From NCBI RefSeq assembly GCF_002288925.2, contig NW_022098067.1, forward strand, positions 3,518,886 through 3,582,885: a DNA stretch of 64,000 bases, written 5' to 3'. Position 1 is the first letter of the stretch, and every line of letters begins with the position of its first letter. Under the pieces are notes generated by a model, which had not been told where the DNA came from, did not search any database, and was given only the letters and a program-made list of their open reading frames with translations. Below are positions 12,715-24,497 of the stretch, one piece after another. The stretch comes from Delphinapterus leucas (Eukaryota > Chordata > Mammalia > Artiodactyla > Monodontidae). Both the position numbers and the translations under genes were made by a program.

Positions 12715-13165
12715 GATTAGTCAGGGTTCTCTAGAGAAATAGAACTGATAGAATGTGTATTTATATATGGAGAGTCAGAGAGATTTATTTTAAGGAATTG
12801 GCTCACATGATAATAATGGAGGCTGGCAAATCCAAAATCTGCAGGGTGTTTTGGCAGGCTGGAGACCCAGGGAAGAGCCATGGTGCAGTTCAAGTTCAAA
12901 GGCCCTCTCCTGGCAGAATTTCTTCTTGATTGGGGAAGGTCAGTTTTTGTTCTATTAAGGCCTCAACTGATTAGATGAGGCCCACTCACACGCAGCAGAG
13001 GCCATCTGCTTTACTCAAAGTCTACCAATTTAAAGGTTAACCTCATTCAAAAAACACATTCACAGAAATATCCAGAGTAATGTTTGACCCAATATCTGGG
13101 CAATTAGCTCAGCCAAGTTGACACATAAAATTAACCATTACAAACCTACCCCTTGTCACCTTGTC
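12715..13165. mobile_element. LTR-like eutherian repeat
   Basis: A familiar dispersed eutherian repeat: 'gggttctctagagaaatag', 'aaggaattggctcacatga', 'caaatccaaaatctgcagg', 'ctggagacccaggga', 'gattagatgaggcccac' and, at the end, 'agccaagttgacacataaa'. I recognise the order of blocks but not the formal family name; it behaves like a MaLR or ERV-derived LTR. It is several tens of percent diverged from what I recall and contains no gene. The open frame at 12,717-12,899 on the minus strand is a by-product of this repeat. Confidence 0.65.
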
Positions 13166-16100
13166 ACCTATATGCATCTCCTAAATTATACTTAATCTCT
13201 CAATAAGGACAATAATAAGGTCATAATCCTGCCTAACATGATACAACTAGCCTGCATACAACTGAAAATGGCTAACCCTTTTTCAAGTAAAGGATGCAAA
13301 GTCCTTGTGTGATGCTTACTCTTCTCCTTGACATCCTGTAACTTAAATATTATGATGTAAAGTTAACAATACTTGAATACTATAATACAAAGTAAATGCA
13401 TCTTCTGTTACATGAAAAGAGGATAAGAGAGGACAGAAAACACATTTGTTTCAAATGTGTTTTCATATGTGAAAACACATTTGTAATAAAATAATGAAAA
13501 TATTCATGACAGTTATAGTTCTGATTTCTATATGGTCATGTAGTCAGAGCAAGCATGTCAGCTGGTCATGGTTCATTACTTGGTGGGGAGACCCAAGCCT
13601 TCATTCCTGAGACATAGATATTTGGATGTTGTATGATACAATCATTCAGGTTTTCTAGGAGCTTCTAACTGAAGACAAATTTATTTTTGACTTTCTTAAG
13701 TACTGTTTCCAAAATATTAAAAAGGAAATACCATTAATGGTGAAACAGTAAATATACTGAACCATTTCATCCCCCAACTCTCTTCAGGTTGGAATCCCTC
13801 AGTGGCCAAAGACAAGACATTTCTTTGAAATTTGTAATTTTAGCAACAAAGTGCATACAAAACTACTATTTAACTCCATCAACTTTTATTTGCTTTACAA
13901 ACTAGTGCTTTTCAATGACTTTCTATCAAGTAAAATGAGCACTTCAAGGGTCGTACACTGCTCTTTTCATTGGAGACCAGTATAAGCAATGTGTTCAGAA
14001 GATATACTTAGGGTCTGTCTACTTAGCAGTGGGATTTTAAACAGATAGCAAATAATGCACTTCTTGACTAGAGATGTGGGCAGCCCTACTCTTACTTACA
14101 GTTCCAGCCATGGGCATTACTTAACCCTGGGTACCAAAAGCAGTCATGATCAGATTTGTGCTGTTTCACACTGTTATTTTAACCCAGCGATGCAGTTGGC
14201 TCAGATGATTAATTAAGCAACACTACAATTTAAAGAAGAGCAGAGCTTGGAACCCCAACACTAATCTCTAGGAAATGACAGTCACTTTCACAGTAATAAA
14301 TGATTGGACAGCAACTATAGTTGTCTTTAGCAAAAACTGTATGCTTGAACTGATGATGCATATTCCTGGTGTGAAGAATGACAAAACCTTCACCCATCAT
14401 ATAAAAATATCCCATAATCTATCCCTTATTTTTGATAGGTCAAGTCCTCCCAGAGGGGAAAAAGATCTATCCTCTAATATTAATCGTACCTTTGAAATAC
14501 ATAACCTATTTATAATAATGGTAGGTCTTCGAGTTTTCTAGTCTTAGAACTCTAAGGAAATAAATTGACAAACTAAGGTTAAAACACTTAAGATAGAGTG
14601 GATGTATAAGAAATTTAAAAATCTATGTTTTTTCTCTGTATATTAAACATATATATTAATTTTTCAGGCATTTCATTCAATGATATTTAATGTTATATTT
14701 TAAGTTTGTATTGCACTTGATATTTTGCAAATTAATCATTGTATATGATGGCCCCTAAAATAATATGTCATTAACTAATATTAATTAGTTGTTTTTTTAT
14801 TTGCTCATACCCAGAATCAATCTGAAGCAGCAAATAACTAGTATCTTTGACACTTTTAAAAATCTACAGTTTGATTGGAAAATGTGTGATAACAGACAAT
14901 ATTTACTTAACTTGGAACTAAGCTTAAAACCAAGGCTTCTGAAGGCCAAAGGAATGTTTTTTTCCAGTATAAAATAATATATAACCAACTTTTTAGAAAC
15001 TTCCTTAGATTTTAATTTATGACTCATTTATGCAATATTTCATCAACGAGTATTTATATATAAAATATTTCATTTCATTTGTTACTCATGGAAATATTTG
15101 CTACTACTTTCTAACTCTTGTCTGGTGTGAATAATAACATAAAAAAAACCCCATCATCTTTATCAAATAATACAGAATACATTGATTTGACATTTGATCA
15201 TAATATTTAGATAGTCAGTGTTGTTCAGTATCATACAATTATGAAAAAAAGCAAGGAGGAGAAAAATGAAAGTCTTAAGAACCTAATGGAAAGAGTGAAA
15301 ATGGGGAAAGCGGAAGATATAGAGGAAATGGAAATAAATGCATATTATTGGAGTGGGGGTGTGCCACACAGACTGTTTCAAGGGAAGCTTAGTGTCAGTA
15401 TGATAGATTTTGCGTCATCAGGATATTCTGAGCTTAAGAATTTCATGGATGCCATTATACAAATAGGGAACACAGAGGTTGCATGATTTGTTTATCATTA
15501 TACCATGTATCTGTTACAACTGTATGTAATCCTAATGCTCTGTGTCTCAGTCATTTGTTTGGATGAATGAGTTGCTTTTGTTTCAATTGCTAAAATAAAA
15601 ATATATGAAGATTTTGTTGGCTTAGACTGACCACACTAAAACAAAAGAAAATAAAACAACCTTAGGTGATTTTCTTTTCTGAGGAAAAATAGGGTAAATA
15701 ATGTAACTTAAGGGAAAAAAAATCAGTCCTGCTTAATCTTACTTCAGCAGAGAAGGAAAAGAATTTGGCTTACTTAAACTCTGTCTATTCTAAAGATGGA
15801 CACTTTAGAAATAGTATTAACTTTTCAAGAATTGTTAATATTGCTTAAGTTGATGCATCAGTATTTATTAATACACTAGAAAATAGTAGACTAATGTTCT
15901 CATAAAGAAAGTATATTTTTTTAAAAATCCTTTATCTTAATTTCATTATAAAGATTACTCAGTATTTGGTGTATGCCTTGTTTCCCATAAGTCATGTAAA
16001 GATTTGTAATCTTGAATAACTATTTGCACTGATTTTTCTTGTGAATAAAAACAATATGACTAATCTCCTGGCTAAAAAAGAATATTCCTCATATGGGTTA

Positions 16101-16198
16101 TAGCATTTATTATTAGGTAACACATCTATTTATCGATTATTTGTCACCTGAATTCCTTTGAGTCTGGTTTTGTCACCAAAATCCTAGCTACAAAAACA
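13166..16198. other. Unassigned AT-rich DNA
   Basis: No family recognised. A triple 13-bp direct/inverted/direct motif lies at 13,436-13,483. The longest isolated frames are 14,275-14,541 (88 codons, plus) and 15,241-15,486 (81 codons, plus, lysine/glutamate-rich start). Neither resembles a known protein. Confidence 0.5.
13436..13483. repeat. Triple 13-bp inverted/direct motif
   Basis: The 13-mer gaaaacacatttg occurs at 13,436-13,448, its exact reverse complement at 13,452-13,464, and again directly at 13,471-13,483. The middle copy can pair with either neighbour (loops of 3 and 6 bases). Confidence 0.9.
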
Positions 16199-16387
16199 GA
16201 GGGAGAGAGAGAAGGAAGGAGGGAGGGAAGGAAGGAAGGAAGGAAAGAAGGAAAGAAGGAAAAAGTGAGAGAAAGAGATAAAGAAAGAAAGGAAGGAAGG
16301 AAGGAAGAAAAGAAGGAAGGAATGAGAGAGGCCAGGAGGGATGGAGGGAAAGAGAAAGGAAGAAAGAAAGAAAGGAAGAAAGAAAAA
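16199..16387. repeat. Purine-only GGAA/GAAA microsatellite
   Basis: About 190 bp that is almost entirely A and G on the plus strand, built from GGAA, GAAA and GAGA units with very few pyrimidine interruptions. The minus-strand open frames through it (71 and 103 codons of serine, phenylalanine, leucine and proline) are artefacts of the repeat. Confidence 0.95.
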
Positions 16388-16809
16388 CTCTTCACACACC
16401 CATAAAACTGAAATACGCCCACTGGCTGTAGCCTATCTTCAGAAATGGATGTCACTTCATAAAAGTGAGATTCTCAGCCAAAGCTCTAATTTTAAAATAA
16501 AACATGAGCTTTAAAAAATTTTGTGTTCAAACTTACTGGACTTGGCCCCTGGTTTGAAATCACTGCCAAATTGGCTCTGTGACAGCATGAAAATATAATG
16601 TTAAATCCTATGGATTTGCCATTTTAAATGTCAAAACTGACAAATGTCAGCACTTTGATATAATTCAACCTAATAGAAGAGTAATAGTCACTACAGGGTA
16701 TGAGGAGACAATATAAGATATGTTTGTCTGCTAATAGTTCTTAATTACATAAGAGAAAGAAGTCAAGTATGAAAATTATGTTTTATATATGATCAGAAAA
16801 GTTTTAAAG
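16388..16809. other. Unassigned DNA
   Basis: No repeat or exon recognised. Confidence 0.5.
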
Positions 16810-17290
16810 TAGATTAGATTGGATTGAGAATGGAAGTAGGATGGAAGACATTCTAAGAGAAAAGAGAAATACCAACAAATATATGAAGGTAGGAAAATGT
16901 AGACTGTATTGGGAGAGTTATAACATAAAAAGTAGACTTCTATTGGATGCATGTAAAAGAATAGAGAGAGCCAAGAATCTAAGGGCCAACAGTGGCCAGA
17001 TTTTAAAGATCTTTGACAGTTACATGAAAAATATATGAATCTAGTATATAATAGAAAAAGTAATAAAGGCTTTTCATTCAGAAATGTCACATGAGCTGTC
17101 CTGAACTGTTTTAAGATGGGTAAGGCAATGGTGTGTATATTGGGCAAAAGGTGTATGAGCAGACCCTCAAAGCTGAGAAATAAAATTGAAACTATTTTAG
17201 CAATAATAATCTGGCAATAACGCTAGAACAAAATTGGCAGAAGAAATGGAAAACAAAAGAAGGACTTGAGAAGCACTGTGAGGAGTTAAT
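16810..17290 (-). mobile_element. Possible L2 remnant
   Basis: Loose resemblance to antisense L2 ('ggccagattttaaagatctttgac' matching the part about a block ending in 'gggccttgtaggcca'). Very diverged. The 123-codon minus-strand frame at 16,776-17,147 overlaps it and is low-complexity, aromatic-rich, without a known domain. Confidence 0.3.
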
Positions 17291-18160
17291 CTACATTCGT
17301 TACTCTCTTCTATGGACATGGTTAAATGCTACGAAATATCTAGATTTGGTCTCCAAGGACCTTAGAGTGTAGTAAACAGTATAACAGATGTAAGTCAGTG
17401 TCTATTATTAGTATTATTAAATTTTGTGGCCCTTCTACATGCCAGACTACTAACAGGTAGAAGGCAGAAAGTGATATTACTGGAGAGACAGTGCTAGGGA
17501 GTTCCTTCTGGGGAAGAGACAAGAAACACATTGTGAAGAAGGGGAAATAGTATTTACATCTTCAAATATTTGTAGACTTTGGACACATCAAGATGACTTG
17601 GCAATTAATTCAACATGGGGGAGTTAGCAATTAAAAAAGAAGAATCAATGATAATTAGGTTTCCAAATCTGAATGACAGTGCTCTCTAGGGAAATAAAGA
17701 TATCTTGATTGAAGGATGAGATAGTTCTCAGAGGAATGATGATGACTCCGTTTATAGCCAGGCTGAAGGTGAGAGATGCCAGTGCAAGTGCAGGGTTGTG
17801 AGTATTGAGAGAGCTGAGTTAGGCAGGAGACACTTGAAATACTAAGACCTTCTCAAAACTCCAGTCACTCAATATCACTATAATATATCATTTTCCCCTT
17901 AAAATGCAATAATGTATGGCTGATCCTTAATGTTTCTACATATGTTTATAAAATCATTTTTATCAGTTTTTTAGTTCTCTGCATTTTTCTTCATTTTAAT
18001 CATCAGCACCAACAGCTGCATTTGTTTATAAGAAATGAACTTCTTAATCACCATCAAAGAATGGTTTGATATGCAGCACTAAGCAGAGAGCAAGAAACTG
18101 GTCTTATGAAGAAATTAGGTTTACTTCCATCCAAAATCAGTCTCAGTCTGTGACTGTATG
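17291..18160. other. Unassigned DNA
   Basis: No repeat family or exon recognised. Confidence 0.5.
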
Positions 18161-18215
18161 TTTCTGTCTCTGTCTCTGCCTTTCTCTCTTCTCTCCCTCT
18201 CTCTCTGTCTTTCTC
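18161..18215. repeat. CT-rich microsatellite
   Basis: Pyrimidine-rich tract of TCTC and TGTCTC units on the plus strand. Confidence 0.85.
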
Positions 18216-18309
18216 AAATATCTGGTAACTGACACATTTCAGGGTCTTGGAAAATAGAAATGAGAAAAATATGATGAAAATAAGGTGGAATAGGAAACAA
18301 ATCCATACT

Positions 18310-18725
18310 CTCAACAATATACATTAGCTACCAATATGCAACAGGATTGCATAGTGCTAGAGATACAATGTTTAATGGAATAGAGGGTCACGTTTTTATG
18401 GTACTTACAATCTATTCACTATGCCTTCAACACAGTTGCATTTCACACATCTGCTATGAGAAAGAAATTTTGGTAGCAGAGAGGTAGATAGTAATATACA
18501 GCTAATACACCATTAACAAAGATGGCTGTGCTAGAAAGAAAAAGTCTCAGATGCTATTTATATCAGGAGGATCTGACCTAGCCTAGTTGATCAGGGAAGG
18601 TATTTCCGATGAGGGGACATATAAAACAACAACTGAAGTGACTTATCCAGTATATTAATTGTGACAAACATATTCTAGACCGATGAATAGCAAGTGTGAG
18701 AGAGTGGTTTAGGTAAGGTAAGAGA
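18310..18725 (-). mobile_element. L2 LINE remnant
   Basis: Diverged antisense L2: 'gcatagtgctagagatacaatg' at the start, a long middle section, and 'gatcagggaaggtatttccgatgagg', the L2 block usually ending in a 'gaggtgacatttgag' motif. Confidence 0.5.
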
Positions 18726-18965
18726 GGATATATGTTTAGATTTTCTTTTATAAAAGAAATTAAACAAAATATAAGATTATTTGCTTTTTAAATCAATACA
18801 TGTATTTTTATGATGAAGTGGTTTAATTATTCACGGCCATGGTTATTTGGAGGGGACACAAAGGAGGGGTGGTATTTGGTTAAATTGGAGACATTGTAAG
18901 TGGGCAAAAGGAATAATGTATTAGATTCAGGGACAAAACTTTTGCTATCATTTAAGAAACAATGA

Positions 18966-19173
18966 GGGCTTCCCTGGTGGTGCAGTGGTTGAGAGTCCGT
19001 CTGCCAATGCAGGGGACATGGGTTCGTGCCCCAGTCTGGGAAGATCCCACATGCCGCAGAGAGGCTGGGCCCGTGAGCCATTGCCGCTGAGCCTGAGCGT
19101 CTGGAGCCTGTGCTCCACAACGGAAGAGGCCACAACAGTGAGAGGGCCGCGTACTGCAAAAAAAGAAAAAAAA
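18966..19173 (+). mobile_element. CHR-2-type SINE
   Basis: Sense copy. Starts with the tRNA-Glu-derived head 'gggcttccctggtggtgcag', continues through the CHR-2 body and ends in an A-rich tail. A 12-bp perfect duplication, aagaaacaatga, is at 18,954-18,965 and 19,174-19,185. The 146-codon minus-strand frame at 18,827-19,267 is mostly this SINE translated backwards and should not be annotated as a gene. Confidence 0.95.
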
Positions 19174-19426
19174 AAGAAACAATGAAAGGCTCAATTGGCT
19201 TTCTCCAAACCCTTGCCTGCTCTTCGATGCCAAAATTTAAGGCATTGTGTTTGACTGAAAAGCACACTGTGAGTTGTATGCATCCTTCCTGATCCCTTTT
19301 ATGACTCAGAACTTGTATTTCAGTTCTATTGTAAAACCAGACAACTGTGAATTAAACTGAATTTTGGGTAAATTAAACCTGGTCATATACTCCTCCTTCT
19401 GTAAACAGGCCTCTAAAATTCAAAAG

Positions 19427-20283
19427 TATTTAATCCATTTTGAGTTTATTTTTTGTGTGGTGTTAGAGAATGTTCTAATTTCATTCTTTTACATGTATCT
19501 GTCCTGTTTTCTCAGCACCACTTATTGAAGAGACTGTCTTTTCTACAGTGTATATTCCTGCCTCCTTTGTCATAGATTAATTGACCATAAGTGCATGGGT
19601 TTATTTCTGGGCTTTCTATCCTGTTCCACTGATCTATGTGTCTGTTTTTGTGCCAGTACCATACTGTTTTGATTACTGTAGTTTTGTAGTATAATCTGAA
19701 GTCAGGGAGTATGATTCCTCCAGCTCTATTTTTCTTTCTCAAGATTGCTTTGGCTATTTTTTTTTCTCAAGATTGCTTTTGTGTTTCCATACAAATTTAA
19801 AGATTATTTGTCCTAGTTCTGTGAAAAATTCCATTAATATTTTGATAGAGATTGCATTGAATCTGCAGATTACCTTGAGTAGTATGGTCATTTTAATAAT
19901 ATTGATTCTTCCAATCCAAGAACATGGTATATCTTTCCATCTGTTTGTGTCGCCTTCAATTTCTTTCATCCATGTCTTATAGTTTTCAGAGTACAGGTCT
20001 TTTGCCTCTTTAGGTAGGTTAATTCCTAGGTATTGTATTATTTTGATGTGATGGTAAATGGGATGGTTTCCTTAGTTTCTCTTTCTGAGAGTTCATTGTT
20101 AGTGTGTAGAAATACAACAGATTTCTGTATATTAATTTTGTAGCCTGCAACTTTACCAAATTCGCTGTTGAACTCTAGTAGTTTTCCAGTGGCATCTTTG
20201 GGATTTTCTATGTATAATATCATGTCATCAGCAAACAGTGACAGTTTTACTTCTTCCTTTCCAATTTGGATTCCTTTGATTAA
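19427..20283 (-). mobile_element. L1 ORF2 segment, inverted 5' part
   Basis: Minus-strand L1 ORF2 text encoding part of the reverse-transcriptase palm and the region after it. The catalytic FADD motif is readable in the frame at 20,038-20,379. This block corresponds to the piece found at about 60,716-61,555 in the better preserved L1 further right. It lies head to head with the sense piece that starts at 20,284; together they form one twin-primed insertion. A short local repeat of 'ttctcaagattgct' around a T run at 19,735-19,780 breaks the frame. Confidence 0.85.
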
Positions 20284-21035
20284 AGACCTAAATGTAAGAC
20301 TGGATATTATAAAACTCCTTGGGGAAAACAGACAGAACACTATTTGACCTAACTTGCAACAATAGTTGTTTGGATCCATCTCCTAAAGTAAAGGAAATAA
20401 AAGCAAAAATAAACAAATGGGACCTAATTTAACTTAAAAGCTTTTACACAGCAAAGAAAACCATTGACAAAATGAAAAGACAACCTACTGAATGGGAGAA
20501 AATAGTTGCAAATGATATGACCATAAGAGATTAATATCCAACATATATAAACAGCTCATAAAACTCAATATCAAAAACATACAAACAAACAACCCCATTA
20601 AAATATGAGCAAAAGAACTGAAGAGACATCTTTCCAAAGAGGAAAGGCAGATGGCCAGCAGGCACATGAAAAGCTGCTCAGCACCACTAATCATCAGGGA
20701 AATGCAAATCGAAACCACAGTGAGATACCACCCCAAACCTCTAAGAATGGCTATCATCAAAAATAACAAATGTTGGCAAGCATGTGGAGAAAAGCAAACA
20801 ATTTTACACAGTTAGTGGGAATGTAAATCGGTGCAGCCACTGTGGAAAACAGTATGGAGGTTTCTCAAAAAACTAAAAATAGAACTACCATGTGACCCAG
20901 CAATTCCACTCCTGGGAAAAACACTAATTTGAAAAGGTACTTGGACCCCAGTGTTCACAGCAGCATTATTTACAATAGCCAAGATATGGAAACAACCTAA
21001 GTGTCCAACAACAGATGAATAGATATAGAAGATGT

Positions 21036-21073
<38 letters not shown>

Positions 21074-21459
21074 ATATATATAATGGAATGTTACCCAGCC
21101 ATAAAACAGAATGAAATTTTGCCATTTGCAGCTACATGGATGGACATGGAGGGTATTATGCTAAGTGAAACAAGGCAGGAAGAGAAAGACAAATACTCTA
21201 TGATACCACTTATATATGGAGTCTAAAAATATAACAAAAAAGAAGACGACTCACCAGTATAGATAGCAAACTAGCGGTTACAAGTGGAGGGAGGCAATAC
21301 AGGGGTGGGGGAGTGGGAGATATAAACTATCAGGTGTAAGATAGGCTCAAAGATGTATTTTACAACATGGGGAATATAGCCAATATTTTGTAATAATTGT
21401 GAATGGAAAGTAACCTTTCAAAATTGTATTAAATTTTTTTTCAATTAAAAAAATAAAAT
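20284..21459 (+). mobile_element. L1 ORF2 end and 3' UTR, sense 3' part
   Basis: Sense L1 from the ORF2 thumb/C-terminal region through the stop and the G-rich 3' UTR to an A-rich end. Landmarks are 'gctatcatcaaaaataac', 'aagcatgtggagaaaagc', 'actcctggg' and 'gacatggagggtattatgc'. Its 5' boundary is the same L1 position at which the inverted block 19,427-20,283 stops, with a few shared bases at the joint. Stops and frameshifts are frequent; no activity is possible. Confidence 0.88.
21039..21080. repeat. TA microsatellite with palindromic flanks
   Basis: A run of about 16 TA units flanked by 'tgtga' on the left and 'tcaca' on the right, inside the L1 ORF2 end. It can fold as a long hairpin. 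Confidence 0.9.
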
Positions 21460-22243
21460 TATCAGAGTCATAATTATTTTCTTAAGCAGATTTAAAATTG
21501 TATTGCCAAAATATTGCCCTATAATTTACAGAAGTAAATCATAATTGATACCAAAAGAGTACCACCTTCAAGAGAAGGCTTTTCAAAACATCAAGCAGAA
21601 TTCTTCATTTCTAATCAGTCTAGTTCACCTTTATTACAATTTTATTCTCTCTCTTTTACTTCAGTGTCAACAAGTCATGTGATAGAATCCCTCTCATGCA
21701 GTCAGCCCAGAACTTTGTGCTTCAAAGTTCAATCTCTCTAGCAACTAGCTTTTTTGAAGTACGACCTCAGGAGGTTGCAACCGAAGCACAATTATTTCTT
21801 AACTTTGAAACTTAGTCCATCTTTGCAGAAAAGCCTTCGAGTTCCTGCCAGCAGCTTCTGGTCTAATCCTTACACCTTAGCTATTCTTAATTAGTGCTTA
21901 CACCTTAGGTAAGCCCCTTTCCTAGAGCAGCCTTCTGCTACCCATGGCAGAAAATACATTTTACTTGCATTTTTCCCTGCACCTATCCTTATATTTTTTT
22001 TCTTCAAAATTAGAGAGTGGAAGTATGAGAGAGAAAAGAAATGCAGTGTTTCCATCCTTCTTGATCTCATGATTTTTCTGCCCTTTCAGAAAAAGAGTAT
22101 AACTTGATTTCCATGGCAAACCCACTGCTCCAGCCTTTAGCAAGTTTATACTTAATTTTTCCTTATATTTAATAGAACTGACATTATTTTTCTTAACTGA
22201 GCTCATGTTCATTTGCCGACAGAAGCTGCTTTTTTTAAAAAGG
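21460..22243. other. Unassigned DNA between two L1 ends
   Basis: About 780 bp with richer composition than its surroundings. No family, exon or RNA recognised. A near-repeat of 'cttacaccttag' occurs twice at about 21,870 and 21,898. Confidence 0.5.
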
Positions 22244-22676
22244 ATCTTACATTGTCATACTGAGTGAAGTAAATCAGACAGAGAAAGACATATCATGATA
22301 TCATTTATATGTGGAATCTAAAAAAAAGGTACAAATGAACTTACCTACAAAACAGAAATAGAGTTACATATGTAGAAAATAAACTCATGGTTACCAGGGG
22401 GTAGGGTGAGGGAGGGATAAATTGGAAGTTTGGGTTTGACATATGCACACTACTATATATAAAATAGATAACTAATAAGGACCTACTGTATAGCACAGGA
22501 AACTCTACTCAGTACTCTGTACTGGCCTATATGGGAAAAGAATCTAAGAAAGAATGGATACATGTATATGTATAACAGATTAACTTTGCTGTATACCTGA
22601 AACTTACACAACATTATAGATCAACTATACCCCAATAAAAATTTTAAAAATAAATAAATAATAAACAAATAAAAGG
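22244..22676 (+). mobile_element. L1 3' end fragment
   Basis: Sense L1 3' UTR: 'atcatttatatgtggaatc', 'ctcatggttaccagggggta', 'aaggacctactgtatagcac', 'caactataccccaataaaa', then an A-rich tail. Only the last 430 bp or so of the element were inserted. It is less diverged than most L1 pieces here. Confidence 0.9.
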
Positions 22677-24055
22677 ATCTTACAGTTTGGGGGCAACTTT
22701 AACATTTGAACATTCTGCAATACATATGTGGATAAATTTGCTCTGTGTAGGTTAATCAGTCTCTTTTACCTTAGTGGACATCAACAAATTCTGATAGGTT
22801 TACTCTTAATAGAGTTAGGGGAGAGTACGGTCTAAATTGGGCTGTTAACATAGAAAGGACATTCTTAAAATAATGATTCAAAATGAAAGGATTGGGAATT
22901 AACATAAAGTTTATTTCACAACTTCTGTGGTCAAGTTGTTTAAATAACAGAAATATGTATGTATTTTAAATAAAAAGATGTATGCATGCTCTATCTCAAA
23001 ATTTTGAGAATATTCACCCACCCACCATGGTTAGTCATTTTCTTGCCAAGGCTGGAGATCCATCTAAGTGACCTTTTCTAGAGACTTTTTAAAAATCACA
23101 TCTCAAATTCCACTCATATTTAATAAAGGCAAAGTTATGAAAGAATTACAATAATTTCAAGATTAAATATTTAAACTATGTGGGCTAATTAATTTGTCCA
23201 TGTCTTTTCTTTCTCTTTCTCTGTGTGTCTTTTATATTCAGTTTTTATTTCCTCATCTTTAAAATAAGAAGGTTGAACTTGTCATAAGAACCGGAGGTTT
23301 ACATGGAGATTAGTTAGAACTGGGCTTTTATGATGCTCTGTGTGGTGTGTATGTGTGTGGGCTGTGTGTGTTTGTGTGTGCTTGCGTATGTGTGCACACA
23401 TGTGGGGAAGGAATCCTTGTTACCATTCTCTTATATACAAATAAATGATTGTATCAGTTTTCTTTACTATTAAGGACTTTTAAAAATCTTGAAATAGAAT
23501 ATAGATGGGTACTTTTCTTGGGCGAAGCATGTCTTCCCCTTATGTTAATATTTCATTTTAACAGCCAAGGGCAGAGAGTGGAAATCAAGAAGTGCGGTGA
23601 TAGAACCCTGAGGTGAATAAGCAAGATCAGGTGCTTCCTGCATAGCTTGTACTGACTCAGAAGAAAATAATCACGGTGCTAAGAAAAAGATGAGAGGAAA
23701 AATCACCTACTCCTTGTTAAGGGTTTTTATTTTTCTTGTTACTCAGTAGGTTAGTTAATTGGCTAGTTAATGAGTTAGTTCTTTAGCTTAAGACTAGCAT
23801 GCTGAAAAGTGCATGCAGGTATGATTCCTTGGTACAGATTTTTGTAAGTAAGTTACAGCAGCCAAGTTAGACAGACTGACTGATGTGTGTCTGCTGAAGA
23901 TGACAAGATTGAGCAATCAAAAGGAAATGTAAGCTTCCAGATTGTGTTGTTTAAATATAGAAAATAAAAGTGAGGAAATACAAACAAGACAGAATAAGAA
24001 ATTTCTTAGAAAGAAATACAGTCTATTTCCTTTGTAGAATTTAGCCAGAAGGAGA
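22677..24055. other. Unassigned DNA
   Basis: Mostly unrecognised. A possible small MIR piece lies near 23,240 ('tttcctcatctttaaaataag'). An imperfect TG repeat is at 23,335-23,405. Confidence 0.5.
23335..23405. repeat. Imperfect TG repeat
   Basis: TG-rich tract with scattered interruptions, able to form Z-DNA in principle. Confidence 0.8.
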
Positions 24056-24059
24056 AGTT

Positions 24060-24260
24060 AAATTTTCTTATGAAAATCAAACATGCACTCTATAAGAGTC
24101 TGAATAATATTTTGCTTAGCTTAATTAAAATTTAGTTTTAAACAACTGAGCCTCAGTTTCCACATCTATAAAATGAATATAATGATAGTAGTTACATCAT
24201 AGGACTGTTTTGATGATTAAATGAATAATTTTATTGAAGAGTATTTTTAAATGCTATCAC
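24060..24260 (+). mobile_element. MIR SINE remnant
   Basis: Core MIR text in sense: 'gagcctcagtttccacatct', 'ataaaatgaatataatgata', then 'ataggactgttttgatgat' and 'taaatgaataa'. MIRs are tRNA-derived SINEs fixed before the eutherian radiation, so this site is ancient. Confidence 0.8.
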
Positions 24261-24497
24261 ATAATATTAAATAATAGCTATAGAAATAATTGCTAGGTTC
24301 TAAAACCATACACCTAAGAGAATATCTAAAATCAACAAAAACTAAATTACAAGTTAACCCCATGGTGCTGACCTATTTGAAAGATACATGATCCCTAAGA
24401 TGTACAGAATGCAGGGATTGTATAAATTTTATGGTGTTGTGATGTTGATGATGACGATGATGATGGTGAGAAAAAGAGTAATAATCACCATTTATTT

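Noticed and set aside
16144..16455. 103-codon Ser/Phe/Pro/Leu-rich frame
   Set aside because: Product of the GGAA/GAAA microsatellite.
18827..19267. 146-codon minus-strand open frame
   Set aside because: Its middle is the CHR-2 SINE read backwards, and the same peptide pattern recurs at each CHR-2 copy in the window.
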